Source of the DNA: Halapricum desulfuricans
Lineage (GTDB): Archaea > Halobacteriota > Halobacteria > Halobacteriales > Haloarculaceae
Length of the DNA: 64,000 nt
Assembly (NCBI RefSeq): GCF_017094465.1
Contig: NZ_CP064791.1
Span: 868,001-932,000, forward strand
Direction of reading: 5' to 3'
Every line of letters begins with the position of its first letter. The first letter of the stretch is position 1. This document shows positions 1 to 8,215 of the stretch, piece by piece. Position numbers and translations under genes: made by a program. The notes under the pieces are model-generated. The model made no database searches. It was not told where the DNA came from and saw only the letters and a list, made by a program, of their open reading frames with translations.

Positions 1-60
1 CTTGTCCACCAGATCGGGTTTGCGACGACTCGGACAGTTTCGTGACCGAGCGAGACGAAC

Positions 61-120
61 CTGAGACCGAGATACGCAGTCCGAGACCGAGACACGCAGT
101 CTGAGACCGAGACACGCAGT
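61..120. repeat. Three 20-bp tandem repeats
   Basis: Three consecutive 20-bp units, differing only at one or two positions each, with the core GAGACCGAGACACGCAGTC. They lie just past the 3' end of the decayed reading frame that follows the torD-like gene. No function is apparent. Confidence 0.8.
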
Positions 121-121
121 C

Positions 122-357
122 TCAGTTCCGCGTCCGCGTCGCCGCGGGCGGCATCCAAGCGGGGCTCTCGTGGGTCCGGGCCGTCCGCTCGTAGCCGGTG
201 ATCGCCCGGCCCCGCTCCCCTCGGCTGGTTTCCCGTTCGGTTGCGAGTTCTTCAAGGACGTCGTCGAAGGTCGTCCGTAGCCTGTCGTCTCGCCGGCCGA
301 GATCCCATCTCGGGACTCGAGCACGACGACCAACTCGTCCGCCAGCGCGACGGTCAG
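122..357 (-). pseudogene. Possible decayed gene downstream of the torD-like gene
   Basis: On the minus strand, directly overlapping the torD stop, a frame begins CTG-ACG (where an ATGA overlap would be expected) and reads DELVVVLESRDGISAG. It then appears to shift frame and continue as DDRLRTTFDDVLEELATERE and on to a TGA stop. Neither half has a proper start codon plus an open frame. The joined product, about 77 residues, looks like a small acidic haloarchaeal protein. The most economical reading is a last gene of the respiratory operon that lost its start codon and gained a frameshift. It could also be plain noncoding DNA; the evidence is composition and overlap only. Confidence 0.3.
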
Positions 358-1040
358 TTACTGCCGACCCGCGTGACCATCCGATCGATGTCCTCCGCAG
401 TCGGATCCGGGATATCCAGACGGTCCCGGAGGGCGACGAACAGTTCGTCGATCAGCACGGCAAGCCAGCGGTAGACGGGCGCGCTCGCGGCTGCCATGTC
501 CGTCGCGCGCCTGAGTGCCGGTACCCACTCGAAGTGCGTGCGGACGAACGATCGATAGGCCTCACGCTCGTCGGCTTCGAGCAGCAGGCTCCCGTACTCC
601 AGCAGCAGTGCGATGTGATCCGGCGAGTACGCGTCGGGGACGGACACATCGAGCGCACGGTAGCGCTGGCGCATCTCGGTGGCCGACGGTCCGTCCATCA
701 GGCCACCCTCGTCTCTGTCGTACCAGGCTCGATACGGAGACTCTACCGGAGGGGCGTAGGGCTGTCGACCGCCTTCGAAGAGATCGATGTACGCCGTCGT
801 AAGCCCGTCACTCTGCTCGACCGGTGGCACGAGCGAAATCGCGAGACTGATATCGAGAGCCGACGCGAGCGACCGCAGTTCCGCTTCGAACTCGCCGGTC
901 TCAAGGGCTGCTCCAAACTGCTCGTCAGGGTGGCGAAGCCCGGTTGCCAGGAGGATATGCAGGTCCCGCCAGGCCGTCGACTGCTCGAAGACGGACGCAG
1001 CCGGGGAGCCGGGATCGTCGGGGGAAGACATCGACGCCAC
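354..1040 (-). CDS. TorD/DmsD-family molybdoenzyme maturation chaperone
   Basis: A 228-residue, mostly helical acidic protein of the TorD/DmsD (NarJ-like) redox enzyme maturation family. Such chaperones bind the Tat signal of a molybdopterin catalytic subunit in the cytoplasm and hold it until the cofactor is inserted. The family-like central stretch reads YIDLFEGGRQPYAPPVESPYRA, the usual YxxLF...PPYxSxY region. It starts one nucleotide after the membrane-anchor gene ends, so it is the fifth cistron of the operon and its client is almost certainly the catalytic subunit encoded at 2762-5119. Only the family is certain; the client assignment is inferred from context. Confidence 0.85.
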   Translation of the reverse strand: MASMSSPDDPGSPAASVFEQSTAWRDLHILLATGLRHPDEQFGAALETGEFEAELRSLASALDISLAISLVPPVEQSDGLTTAYIDLFEGGRQPYAPPVESPYRAWYDRDEGGLMDGPSATEMRQRYRALDVSVPDAYSPDHIALLLEYGSLLLEADEREAYRSFVRTHFEWVPALRRATDMAAASAPVYRWLAVLIDELFVALRDRLDIPDPTAEDIDRMVTRVGSN

Positions 1041-1041
1041 G

Positions 1042-2136
1042 TCACGGCACCCCCAGCGGCTGTTTGACCGCGCCGAAGAGGAGAGCGTACCGGAGCAGGA
1101 ACCCGCCGGCGAGCACGAGGACGTACTTCAGGGCGAATCCGCCGGTGAACGCGGAACCCCACCGGTGTTCGACGTCAGTGAACCGGACCAGCCCGGTCAT
1201 CGTCATCGAGAGCCCGAACGGGACGACGAGTCCGAGCGCGAGGACGCCGACGGCGAAGTGCGGGAAGTACGCCCCGCTCATCAGGAGTTCGTAGCTCTGC
1301 TCGGCCGCCGGACCGCCCGACGAGAGGGCGACCAACAGTCCGACCAGCGTCACCGTCTCGACGGCGATGAGGGCGTCGTCGGCCAGACAGAACAGGTGAT
1401 TCGTCCGGCTGAGGCCGCCGCCGCTGGCGACGGTCCCGAGCAGCGCCGCCGAGATGCCCGTCGAAGGACCGCTCATGAGGAAGACGATCGGCAGGTACTG
1501 TCGGTCCCACAGCGGAACCACCGAGACGTCAGTCAGCAGCAGCGCGGTGTAGACGATGACGCCGACAGCGGCGACGCTACCGACGGCGTGAACGACGCGT
1601 CGAGCGCGTTCGGTCGGTCGGAGGCGGTCCGCGAGCCAGTCGAGCGCGGCGACGATGCTCCAGTCCTCCGGAAGCGGGAGCACGTCGTCGATCCAGGCGA
1701 CGATCCAGCGCGGGACGTAGCTCAGGCCCTCGGAGCCGGCGTGTTCCTCGCCGAACAGCAACCAGAAGGCCTCGATCGTGACGAACAGTGCGAACAGCAC
1801 GATAAACCACGTCCCGATGACCAGCCACGAGCCGAAGTTGGTGAACAGGATCGGGAACGTGAGCGCGCGCAGCGGCGCGCCGAGGTGCGACAGCAGCGCT
1901 ACGCCGCCGACGGCGATGGCGAGGAGTCCGACGATAGCACCCCATCGTGAGGTCTCCTCGCAGGCGAAAATCTCGTCGGGGCCCTGGGCACGCGGCCGGA
2001 ACAGCTCCGAGGAGACGACGGAGGTGAGGTACGCGCCGCCGCTCAGCCCACCCAGAAACAGGTAGGTAGCGATGAAGATTTCCCAGTGGCCTCGCGCGAT
2101 CCACAGGAGATCGGATCCGGTTGCGATGTCGCTCAT
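1042..2136 (-). CDS. NrfD/PsrC-type membrane anchor subunit of a molybdopterin oxidoreductase
   Basis: A 364-residue integral membrane protein with about nine or ten hydrophobic segments. Its N-terminus has the NrfD/PsrC signature (YLFLGGLSGGAYL near residue 26). The family anchors the Fe-S and catalytic subunits to the membrane and exchanges electrons with the menaquinone pool. Its start codon overlaps the stop of the ferredoxin gene by 4 nt (ATGA), indicating translational coupling. It belongs to the NrfD family rather than the DmsC family of E. coli DMSO reductase, which is relevant when naming the complex. Subunit C of the complex is well supported; the terminal acceptor is not decided by this subunit. 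Confidence 0.88.
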   Translation of the reverse strand: MSDIATGSDLLWIARGHWEIFIATYLFLGGLSGGAYLTSVVSSELFRPRAQGPDEIFACEETSRWGAIVGLLAIAVGGVALLSHLGAPLRALTFPILFTNFGSWLVIGTWFIVLFALFVTIEAFWLLFGEEHAGSEGLSYVPRWIVAWIDDVLPLPEDWSIVAALDWLADRLRPTERARRVVHAVGSVAAVGVIVYTALLLTDVSVVPLWDRQYLPIVFLMSGPSTGISAALLGTVASGGGLSRTNHLFCLADDALIAVETVTLVGLLVALSSGGPAAEQSYELLMSGAYFPHFAVGVLALGLVVPFGLSMTMTGLVRFTDVEHRWGSAFTGGFALKYVLVLAGGFLLRYALLFGAVKQPLGVP

Positions 2137-2762
2137 GAGTCTTCAGTCGCCTGTCGGATACCCTGCATGCCTGTCACGCTGTTCTCGCCGGTCGAATCGA
2201 TGATCACGTTCGTCCGGTTCTGTTCGAAGCGCTCGGCGGCCTCCTGAGAGGCCTTGTCGAGCAGCTCCCCGACCGGGCCGGCGTCGAGCGCGTCGCCGAC
2301 GCATTCGTCGACACAGGCCGGTTCGAGCGCCTCGCCGTTGGCCTGCTGTTCGTTCTTCGACGGTGCGTCGGCTCCGCTGCCCGGCCCCTTGTCCAGACAG
2401 AGGTTGCACTTCTGCATCAGGCCGTCGTCGCCGTACTGGGGCGCGCCGTACGGACAGGCCCACCCGCAGTAGCCACAGCCGATACACTTGTCCTGGTCGA
2501 TCGTGACGATCCCGTCGCTCTCGCGTTTCTCGATCGCACCGGTCGGACAGACCTCCTCGCAGGGGGCGTCCTCGCAGTGCATACACGACAGGGAGATGTT
2601 CGTCTCCTCGTAATCGGGGAACTCACCCTCCGAGACCGTCTCGACGCGTCGCCAGTCGACGTGGCCGGCGTCGGTATCGTGGCGGTTCTTGCAGGCGATC
2701 GCACAGGCGTTACAGCCCATACAGCTGTCGGCATCGAAGTAAAAGCCCCACTGTTCGCCCAT
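2133..2762 (-). CDS. Four-cluster ferredoxin subunit (DmsB/PsrB type)
   Basis: A 209-residue electron-transfer subunit with sixteen cysteines arranged as four [4Fe-4S] sites: C14-C17-C20-C24, C60-C63-C68-C72, C93-C96-C99-C103 and C119-C122-C150-C154. This is the standard arrangement of the DmsB/PsrB/NrfC family, which wires the quinone-reactive anchor to the catalytic subunit. No signal peptide is visible, so it would be exported as a partner of the Tat-dependent catalytic subunit. Its start abuts the catalytic-subunit stop with a one-base overlap, and its stop overlaps the anchor start. Confidence 0.92.
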   Translation of the reverse strand: MGEQWGFYFDADSCMGCNACAIACKNRHDTDAGHVDWRRVETVSEGEFPDYEETNISLSCMHCEDAPCEEVCPTGAIEKRESDGIVTIDQDKCIGCGYCGWACPYGAPQYGDDGLMQKCNLCLDKGPGSGADAPSKNEQQANGEALEPACVDECVGDALDAGPVGELLDKASQEAAERFEQNRTNVIIDSTGENSVTGMQGIRQATEDS

Positions 2763-5119
2763 CAGGCGTCACCTCCGGGGGAAACCTCGACCGCGATGTG
2801 CCTGTCTATCTCGCCCGATACCGGATCGATCTGTTCTGGACTGTTGAGTAGCATGTTGTTCGCACCGTCGCCGTCGGGCTGGATCGACCCCCGACCGAAG
2901 CCGTACGGTTCGACGCTGACCGCACCCGGACGGATCCCCACCGTCACGGCCGCCATCAGTTCGGCCTCGCCGTGTTCGGAGGCGATCGTCACCATGTCGC
3001 CGTGTTCGATGTCGCGCTCGCCCGCGTCGTCCGGATGGATCACCAGGTAGTTGCCGCGGTAGTCCTCGTGTTCGAGGCCGTACGACTCGGCGAGTTGCTC
3101 AAGCGGGAGCGACAGCGCCTGATCGCCGCCGTGTGAGAACTCCACGGTCCGGGTGTCGAGCATCTCCAGTGGGTAGTCCTCGGTCAACTCGTCGCCGATC
3201 GTCCCGGGTTCGACCCACTGCGGGCCGGTCGTGATCTCGGTCCCGACGCGCTCGCTGAGTTTGCCGTACATCCCCTCGAGCTTCTTGTCGAGGTCGAACC
3301 AGAACTCCTCGGCCCCTTGCGCGAAGCCGCCGCCTTTCCACTTCTCGTAGGGGTTACGGTGTTGCTCGTCGTCGAACACGTAGTAGGTATCATGCTCCTG
3401 TTCCAGTTCCTCGAGCGTAAGATCGACCGCCTCGAGCTGGTCGTTGATGAATGCCGTCTTGTCCTCCCAGGGGAAATACTCCTCGTAGCCCATCTCGCGG
3501 CCGAGTTCGCTGACGATCTCGAAGCCGGGCTTGCTGTTCCACTGGGGCTCGATCGCGGCCTGCGAACCGGTGATCCACGGATGTTCGTTGTACGCGCCGT
3601 ACCCGCCGGATTCGAACATGGGCTTTTCGAGCTGTGACGCCTCGGGCAGGACCACGTCGGCCTTGCGGGTGGTCTCGCTCCAGAAGGCGTCGATACCGAC
3701 GACCAGGTCCATCTTCTCGAGCGCACCCTCCTGATTGTCAGTCCCGAGCCACTCCTGGGCGGCCCCGTCGGTGACCGGATTGCGGTAGTAATACACCATC
3801 CCTCGAACGTCGCCGTTGTCGACCATCTCGGGAACGCGGTTCTGGACCGGCTTGCCGGTCATCGAGGCGTAGCCCGATTCTTTGTCCGTGAGATAGCACG
3901 GGTTGTCCGCGGCGTTGTTCGGGAGTTCTTCCTCACAGCCGACCTCGAAGGGGTCCGACAGGGGCGGGCTGGTGTGCCAGCGCTGCCCGCCGGGTCGGTC
4001 GATGTTGCCGACCAGCGCCGTCAGCGCGACCACGTTCTGCGCGCCCTTCTGGTGGTCAGCACTCTGACCCAGTCCGGTCCAAGAGGTGATCCCTGCGGCA
4101 GGTGCGGCCTCGGCGAACCCGATAGCGATCTCGCGGATCGTCTCCGCGCCCAGTCCGTCGTGCTCGGCCAGACCGGTCTTCTCTGCGGCCCACTCGGGGG
4201 TCTTGCCCTCGACGGCCTCCCTGTAGGCCTCGAAGCCGTGGGTGTGATTTTCGACGAACTCCTCGTCGTACAGCCCTTCTTCGATGATGACGTTGGCCAT
4301 TGCAAGTGCCAGTGCGCCGTCGGTCCGGGGTTCGACCGGGAGCCACACGTCGGATTTCTTTGCGGTCTCGGTGTAGACCGGATCGATCGTGACGATCTTC
4401 GCGCCGCGCTCGCGAGCTTTGAGGAGTTGTTTGGCCTCCCACTGGCCGGCGAAACTCTCCAGGGGATCTCGACCCCACACCAAGATGTACTCGGTGTTGG
4501 GGTAGTCGATCCAGCGGATGTTTCCGCCGCCGAGACCCATCAGCGTGCCCGTCACAGCCATCGAGCCGAAACAGGTCGGCGTCGGGTGCGGAACGTGGTT
4601 GGGGCAGCCATAGAGATTCCGGAACAGCGTGCTGAAGACCCCGGAGGTCCCCCAGCCGTGGAACTCGATCAGCGACTCGGGTCCGTACTCGTCGGCGAAA
4701 TCCTCCAGGCGGTCGGCCGTATAGGAGATCGCCTCGTCCCAGTCGACCTTCTGTAGTTCGCCGTCCTTGCGGATGTGTGGCTGCTTGATCCGCTCGGGCG
4801 AGTAGGCCTTCTCCAGTTGGGAGAGCCCTTTCGGACAGAGGGTCCCTTTCGTTCCCTCGCCGGCGCTGCCGCGCGGATGGCCGTCGATGCCGTGGAGCTC
4901 CGTCGCTTCGCCCGCCCCGTTGAGCGTTACCTCCATGCCGCAGGCCTTGTGGCACTGCCAGCAGTTGCCGTACGCCGTCTCCGCACCGCGCGTCAGCGAC
5001 GACGAAGACGAACTTGAAAGGATCGACCCACAGCCGGCGGTGCTGGCGACGGCTCCCGCGGCCACGGTTTTCAACAGTGAGCGTCGTGTCAGTCCGCCCT
5101 CCGAATCGCGTTCGCTCAC
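2762..5119 (-). CDS. Molybdopterin oxidoreductase catalytic subunit (DmsA/PsrA-like), Tat lipoprotein
   Basis: A 785-residue catalytic subunit of the complex iron-sulfur molybdoenzyme family. The N-terminus has a twin-arginine signal (TRRSLLK) and a lipobox ending at C30, so the enzyme is probably exported folded and lipid-anchored outside the membrane. C53, C56, C60 and C95 form the N-terminal [4Fe-4S] site; C-terminal molydopterin-dinucleotide binding sequence follows after about residue 640. The segment HPTPTCFGS places C183 where the protein ligand to molybdenum normally sits. E. coli DmsA uses Ser there, whereas polysulfide, thiosulfate and arsenate reductases use Cys. The operon order resembles haloarchaeal dmsEABCD, so DMSO/TMAO reductase is the traditional label, but a sulfur-compound or arsenate reductase is at least as plausible. 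The family is certain; the substrate is not. Confidence 0.9.
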   Translation of the reverse strand: MSERDSEGGLTRRSLLKTVAAGAVASTAGCGSILSSSSSSSLTRGAETAYGNCWQCHKACGMEVTLNGAGEATELHGIDGHPRGSAGEGTKGTLCPKGLSQLEKAYSPERIKQPHIRKDGELQKVDWDEAISYTADRLEDFADEYGPESLIEFHGWGTSGVFSTLFRNLYGCPNHVPHPTPTCFGSMAVTGTLMGLGGGNIRWIDYPNTEYILVWGRDPLESFAGQWEAKQLLKARERGAKIVTIDPVYTETAKKSDVWLPVEPRTDGALALAMANVIIEEGLYDEEFVENHTHGFEAYREAVEGKTPEWAAEKTGLAEHDGLGAETIREIAIGFAEAAPAAGITSWTGLGQSADHQKGAQNVVALTALVGNIDRPGGQRWHTSPPLSDPFEVGCEEELPNNAADNPCYLTDKESGYASMTGKPVQNRVPEMVDNGDVRGMVYYYRNPVTDGAAQEWLGTDNQEGALEKMDLVVGIDAFWSETTRKADVVLPEASQLEKPMFESGGYGAYNEHPWITGSQAAIEPQWNSKPGFEIVSELGREMGYEEYFPWEDKTAFINDQLEAVDLTLEELEQEHDTYYVFDDEQHRNPYEKWKGGGFAQGAEEFWFDLDKKLEGMYGKLSERVGTEITTGPQWVEPGTIGDELTEDYPLEMLDTRTVEFSHGGDQALSLPLEQLAESYGLEHEDYRGNYLVIHPDDAGERDIEHGDMVTIASEHGEAELMAAVTVGIRPGAVSVEPYGFGRGSIQPDGDGANNMLLNSPEQIDPVSGEIDRHIAVEVSPGGDA

Positions 5120-5352
5120 GACTCGTCCCTCCCTCTGGCGACCGGTCGGTTGTCCTCGCCGAACTCCTCGATCAGCGCGTCGTGGTACTTCTCGTAGAAC
5201 TCGTCTTCGCTCATCTCGCCCTCCGCGTACCGTTGGGCGTCTTTGCCCAACTGCTCGCCGAGCTCTTGATCGAACTCGTCGGCAGCCAGATCGGTGTCCG
5301 GTATCGCGTCGGGAGGCGACTCGTGGTCCGCGTCGGTCGTGTTTTCGGTCAC
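5116..5352 (-). CDS. Small acidic first cistron of the molybdoenzyme operon (DmsE-like position)
   Basis: A 78-residue, strongly acidic, cysteine-free soluble protein containing SEDEFYEKYHDALIEEFG. It overlaps the catalytic-subunit start by 4 nt and opens the operon. It occupies the position of dmsE in the haloarchaeal dmsEABCD operon, whose role is not established. No domain is recognised. An accessory or assembly factor is a guess from position only. A TATA-like TTAAAA lies about 65 nt upstream, which would leave a short leader. Confidence 0.75.
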   Translation of the reverse strand: MTENTTDADHESPPDAIPDTDLAADEFDQELGEQLGKDAQRYAEGEMSEDEFYEKYHDALIEEFGEDNRPVARGRDES

Positions 5353-5745
5353 GGTAATCCCTCTACCCTATCGTAGCTGCCGCTGTCCGGTATCGCTTCA
5401 TTCGAACCAGATGAGGGTTTTAAGTACCGGGTGGATACAGAGTTACCCGGGATATCGCTCCCGATTCACACGATGGCCCGCCGATCGTGCGGAGTGGCTA
5501 TCGGAATCGTTCTTGCTTTTTAAATATGAGGGATTGCGGAGGGCGTGTTCGGCTATCTCGAATCGCGGTCCGCCCCGGGACCATCCGCACGACTGCGTTC
5601 GACGTGAAAGAGGCGTACAGCAGTCTGCTTCATACGAATTATTGTACGTCTGTTTCGCATCGACGTCGGTGGTCGGAACGGTAAATCGGTACAATAATTC
5701 GTATCAGGGCGTCTGTCGAGAATCACAGCGCGGACGCCCACGTCT
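5353..5745. promoter_or_regulatory. Operon promoter region with a 16-bp perfect inverted repeat pair
   Basis: This 393-bp gap separates the molybdoenzyme operon from its presumed regulators and has no convincing gene. It contains a perfect 16-nt inverted repeat, ATACGAATTATTGTAC at 5632-5647 and its reverse complement at 5689-5704, separated by 41 bp. There are also AT-rich boxes near 5415 and 5518 that could be TATA elements on the minus strand. The paired arms could be operators for a dimeric regulator, or the ends of a small palindromic insertion. Confidence 0.55.
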
Positions 5746-6390
5746 TCAGCCGTTGGTAGCTGATGGTGAGTCTGTCTGCGGGACGTGGTTGCGGATGATC
5801 TTCGATTCCGCGGCCTGCAGGCGGTGAGAGACTGCCGACTTGCCGATACCCAGCTTCGACGCCAGCTCGGAGAGGGTCGTCTCCCGGGGTTGAGCGTAAT
5901 ATCCGTGTCTGACAGCCAGCTCCAGGGCTTCCTGCTGTTTCTCGGTCAGAAGGCTAAAATCACAGAGGACTGGTGACGTACCGATCATATCCTCGTCGAT
6001 CTGGACGACGCGGTCGAGCCGTGCGTGGTATCCGACCGCTTCCAGCCCCTCGAGCAACTCGGGGATGTCCGCCCGATCGGACGGGTGGATCGTCACCAGC
6101 AACGAGCCGTCGTCGACGCCCGTGATCTGCGGAACACAGTCGTGTTCGAAAAACACGTCCGCCAGACACTCCGATCCCATCGGTTCCTCGAAGTGGAGCA
6201 CCTCGACGTCTTGGCCGCCGGTCACGACCTCCGATCGGCAGATACCGCCCATATGTTGCAGATCGGCGTCCAGCACCGGATCTTTGAGGTCAGCCAGCGG
6301 GCAGTCGTCCTCGACGTCTATCTTGAGAACGATCCAGAGAGGGCGCCGCTCGGAGGTCGTCGTTTCGGAGTCTGTTTCAGTCATATCCAC
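5746..6390 (-). CDS. DmsR-like bat-type HTH-10 transcriptional regulator, first copy
   Basis: A 214-residue regulator. The C-terminal third is a bat-type HTH-10 domain, starting LTEKQQEALELAVRHGYY with the helix-turn-helix around LSELASKLGIGKSAVSHRL. The N-terminal part is a sensory domain carrying cysteines in the contexts DDCPL, GICRS, SECLA, HDCVP and VLCDF. All five positions are shared with the neighbouring paralogue. In Halobacterium a regulator of this type (DmsR) activates the dms operon under anaerobic conditions. Its location directly upstream of the operon supports the same job here. Cysteine-based redox or metal sensing is inferred from the conserved residues. Confidence 0.85.
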   Translation of the reverse strand: MDMTETDSETTTSERRPLWIVLKIDVEDDCPLADLKDPVLDADLQHMGGICRSEVVTGGQDVEVLHFEEPMGSECLADVFFEHDCVPQITGVDDGSLLVTIHPSDRADIPELLEGLEAVGYHARLDRVVQIDEDMIGTSPVLCDFSLLTEKQQEALELAVRHGYYAQPRETTLSELASKLGIGKSAVSHRLQAAESKIIRNHVPQTDSPSATNG

Positions 6391-6412
6391 CAGTTGTGAC
6401 GTTCATCACGTG

Positions 6413-7075
6413 TTAGCAGCCGTCGCCGTCCGCCCGATCGATCAGTTCGAGCATCAGTTTCGCCTCTGCGGACTTAAGTCGGCGCGAGAGCGCGGAACTC
6501 GAGATGTTCAGTTCGTCGGCCATCGCGTCCAAGTTGACGTTGCCATCGCGGGCGTAGTACCCTCGCTGCACGGCGAGTTCGATGGCTTCGCGCTGTTTCC
6601 CGGTCAGGATCGACAGATCACACAGTACGGTCGAATCCGTTATCAGCTCCGGACTGACGCCGACCAGGCGCTCGACGTCGAGTACGTATCCGAGGTCTCG
6701 GATGGACTCGACCAGCTTCGGGATCGTCGCCCGCTCCTCGGGATACACCGTGACCGTGATCGCACCCTCGTCGGTATCGACGATGCGCGGGATACACCCG
6801 TGCCGGTGAAAAGCCTGTGAGACGCAGTCCGGCCCCATCTCCTGGTGTGTCTGCAGGACGTTCAGGTCTTCGTCGTCGCGGGAGACGATCGTCGCCCGAC
6901 ACTCGCCGTTCATCTGCTGTAAGTCGACGTTCTCGACGTCCGCATCGATGGCTGTCAGTGGGCAGTCGTCCCCGACGTGGACTTTGAGCGTCACCCACAG
7001 ATCACGGGTCTCGTGGCCACCACTGACGGCGGCATCTCCGGATGCGACGGACGTGAACGTCGGAGCGTCGGACAT
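6413..7075 (-). CDS. DmsR-like bat-type HTH-10 transcriptional regulator, second copy
   Basis: A 220-residue paralogue of the preceding regulator with the same layout: an N-terminal domain with five matching cysteines (DDCPL, GECRA, PDCVS, HGCIP, VLCDL) and a C-terminal HTH-10 domain beginning LTGKQREAIELAVQRGYY. The start chosen is MSDAPTFTS; the longer upstream frame is basic and non-haloarchaeal in composition. It lies 22 bp upstream of the first copy in the same direction, so the pair may be co-transcribed. Two tandem regulators in front of one respiratory operon suggest either graded control by two signals or recent duplication and divergence. Confidence 0.85.
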   Translation of the reverse strand: MSDAPTFTSVASGDAAVSGGHETRDLWVTLKVHVGDDCPLTAIDADVENVDLQQMNGECRATIVSRDDEDLNVLQTHQEMGPDCVSQAFHRHGCIPRIVDTDEGAITVTVYPEERATIPKLVESIRDLGYVLDVERLVGVSPELITDSTVLCDLSILTGKQREAIELAVQRGYYARDGNVNLDAMADELNISSSALSRRLKSAEAKLMLELIDRADGDGC

Positions 7076-7261
7076 CTGCTGACCACTTAGAGCTACGGTG
7101 GTATGAGCGTTTTCACAGCGGAGACGGTGCGGAGCCCTCTCCCTTCGGGGGAGAGTCGCCGAGAGCGGCACGCCGTCGTCGCTGCGACACCAAACAGTCG
7201 GCGCGACGGCGTCGCTGGAGGAACGACAACAGTGATGACGGCGGACCGAGAAGCGCCGACG

Positions 7262-7805
7262 ATGGCACTCGCTGACCTGCTTGTCCCGGGCGTCCTCGCA
7301 GCGGCAGGAATCGCCCTCTCCGCCTTGGGGGATCCAACAGTCCGAGACGACCGGTGATCCAGGCACTGGTCAATACTGGAAGACGCTCGCGACGGGGCTT
7401 CGCGGTGGCTCCCTCCGGCTGGAAGACGACACTGCCAGCTGTCGGGTCGAACCCGTCGGCCCGGTCCGCCACCTCGAGGAGCAGACGGTGACCGTCCCGG
7501 CCGGTACGACGCCGCCCGAACGGATCCGGGACCTCACCGCTTCTCATCCTGCCGTCGAATCGCAGGACGAGAGCGTCGACGTCGGTCCCGTGGAGATCGA
7601 ACTCGGAAACGAACAGCGGTTCGTCGAGCGGCGAGGTCAACGTCCGGATCGACGGCGACGGAATCCGGCGGTTCCTGATCGCCGATTCCAGGGAACGGGG
7701 CGCCGCGTTCGAACAGATGAAGATCGGCGCGCTGTCGGTGCTGCTCGGGGCCGCACTGCTTGGGGCCGCGGTCGTGATATTCCTGTGGCTTTCTCTCCGC
7801 GACCA
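7262..7805 (+). pseudogene. Degraded GIDE-domain-like membrane protein
   Basis: Pieces of one protein are spread over three frames. First comes MALADLLVPGVLAAAGIAL, a membrane segment that stops at 7357. Next is WKTLATGLRGGSLRLEDD continuing to VTVPAGTTPPERIRDL, which resembles the middle of haloarchaeal GIDE (E3-ligase-like) proteins. After a shift near 7635 it reads VRIDGDGIRRFLIADSRERG and a C-terminal membrane helix (IGALSVLLGAALLGAAVVIF). The region expected between the first helix and the second block also seems to be missing. Taken together this is a gene inactivated by at least one deletion and one or two frameshifts, unless sequencing errors are responsible. Confidence 0.6.
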
Positions 7806-7840
7806 CCGTGTTTTTGGCCCTACCGTCCTAACCCGTTGGT

Positions 7841-8197
7841 ATGTCAGCCCTGCGAGACGCGCTGCAAGAGTTGCCCGATGCGGTGTTCGCCGACCTCCTG
7901 GAGAGCGACGAGGCGTACCTGCTTGTGATCGATCTCCCGGGAGCGACCGCCGAGACCGTCGACGCGCACGTCGAACGGGGGCGCGTGGTCATCGAAGCCA
8001 GGCGCGAGAAGGCCCTGCCGGTCGAGTTCGAGTACGTCGACGAGGAGCGGTCGATGTTCCTCGACGTGGAGTTGCCCCTCCCGCCGGACGCGAGCGGCAC
8101 GGGGGCCGAGGGGACCGTCGAGAACGGCGTCCTCGAACTCCGACTCCCGAAACAGACCGCCGATCCGTCGGCGACGATCCCGATCGACGAGGCCTGA
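7841..8197 (+). CDS. Hsp20/alpha-crystallin family small heat-shock protein
   Basis: A 118-residue protein covering a compact alpha-crystallin domain: DEAYLLVIDLPGATAETVDAH opens the sheet, ERGRVVIEARR follows, and NGVLELRLPK is the characteristic C-terminal strand. Small heat-shock proteins hold unfolding proteins in a refoldable state in the cytoplasm, without ATP. It is shorter than typical Hsp20 because the N-terminal arm is only about 15 residues. It is followed 18 bp later by the UbiB-like gene. The divergence of the DE-rich loop suggests a specialised haloarchaeal paralogue. Confidence 0.85.
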   Translation: MSALRDALQELPDAVFADLLESDEAYLLVIDLPGATAETVDAHVERGRVVIEARREKALPVEFEYVDEERSMFLDVELPLPPDASGTGAEGTVENGVLELRLPKQTADPSATIPIDEA

Positions 8198-8215
8198 GGA
8201 CGGGGTGGCCTGTCG

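Noticed and set aside
198-1950. Long plus-strand open frames opposite the torD and anchor genes
   Set aside because: Arg/Ser/Asp-rich translations typical of antisense frames in GC-rich haloarchaeal genes; the minus-strand genes have clear families.
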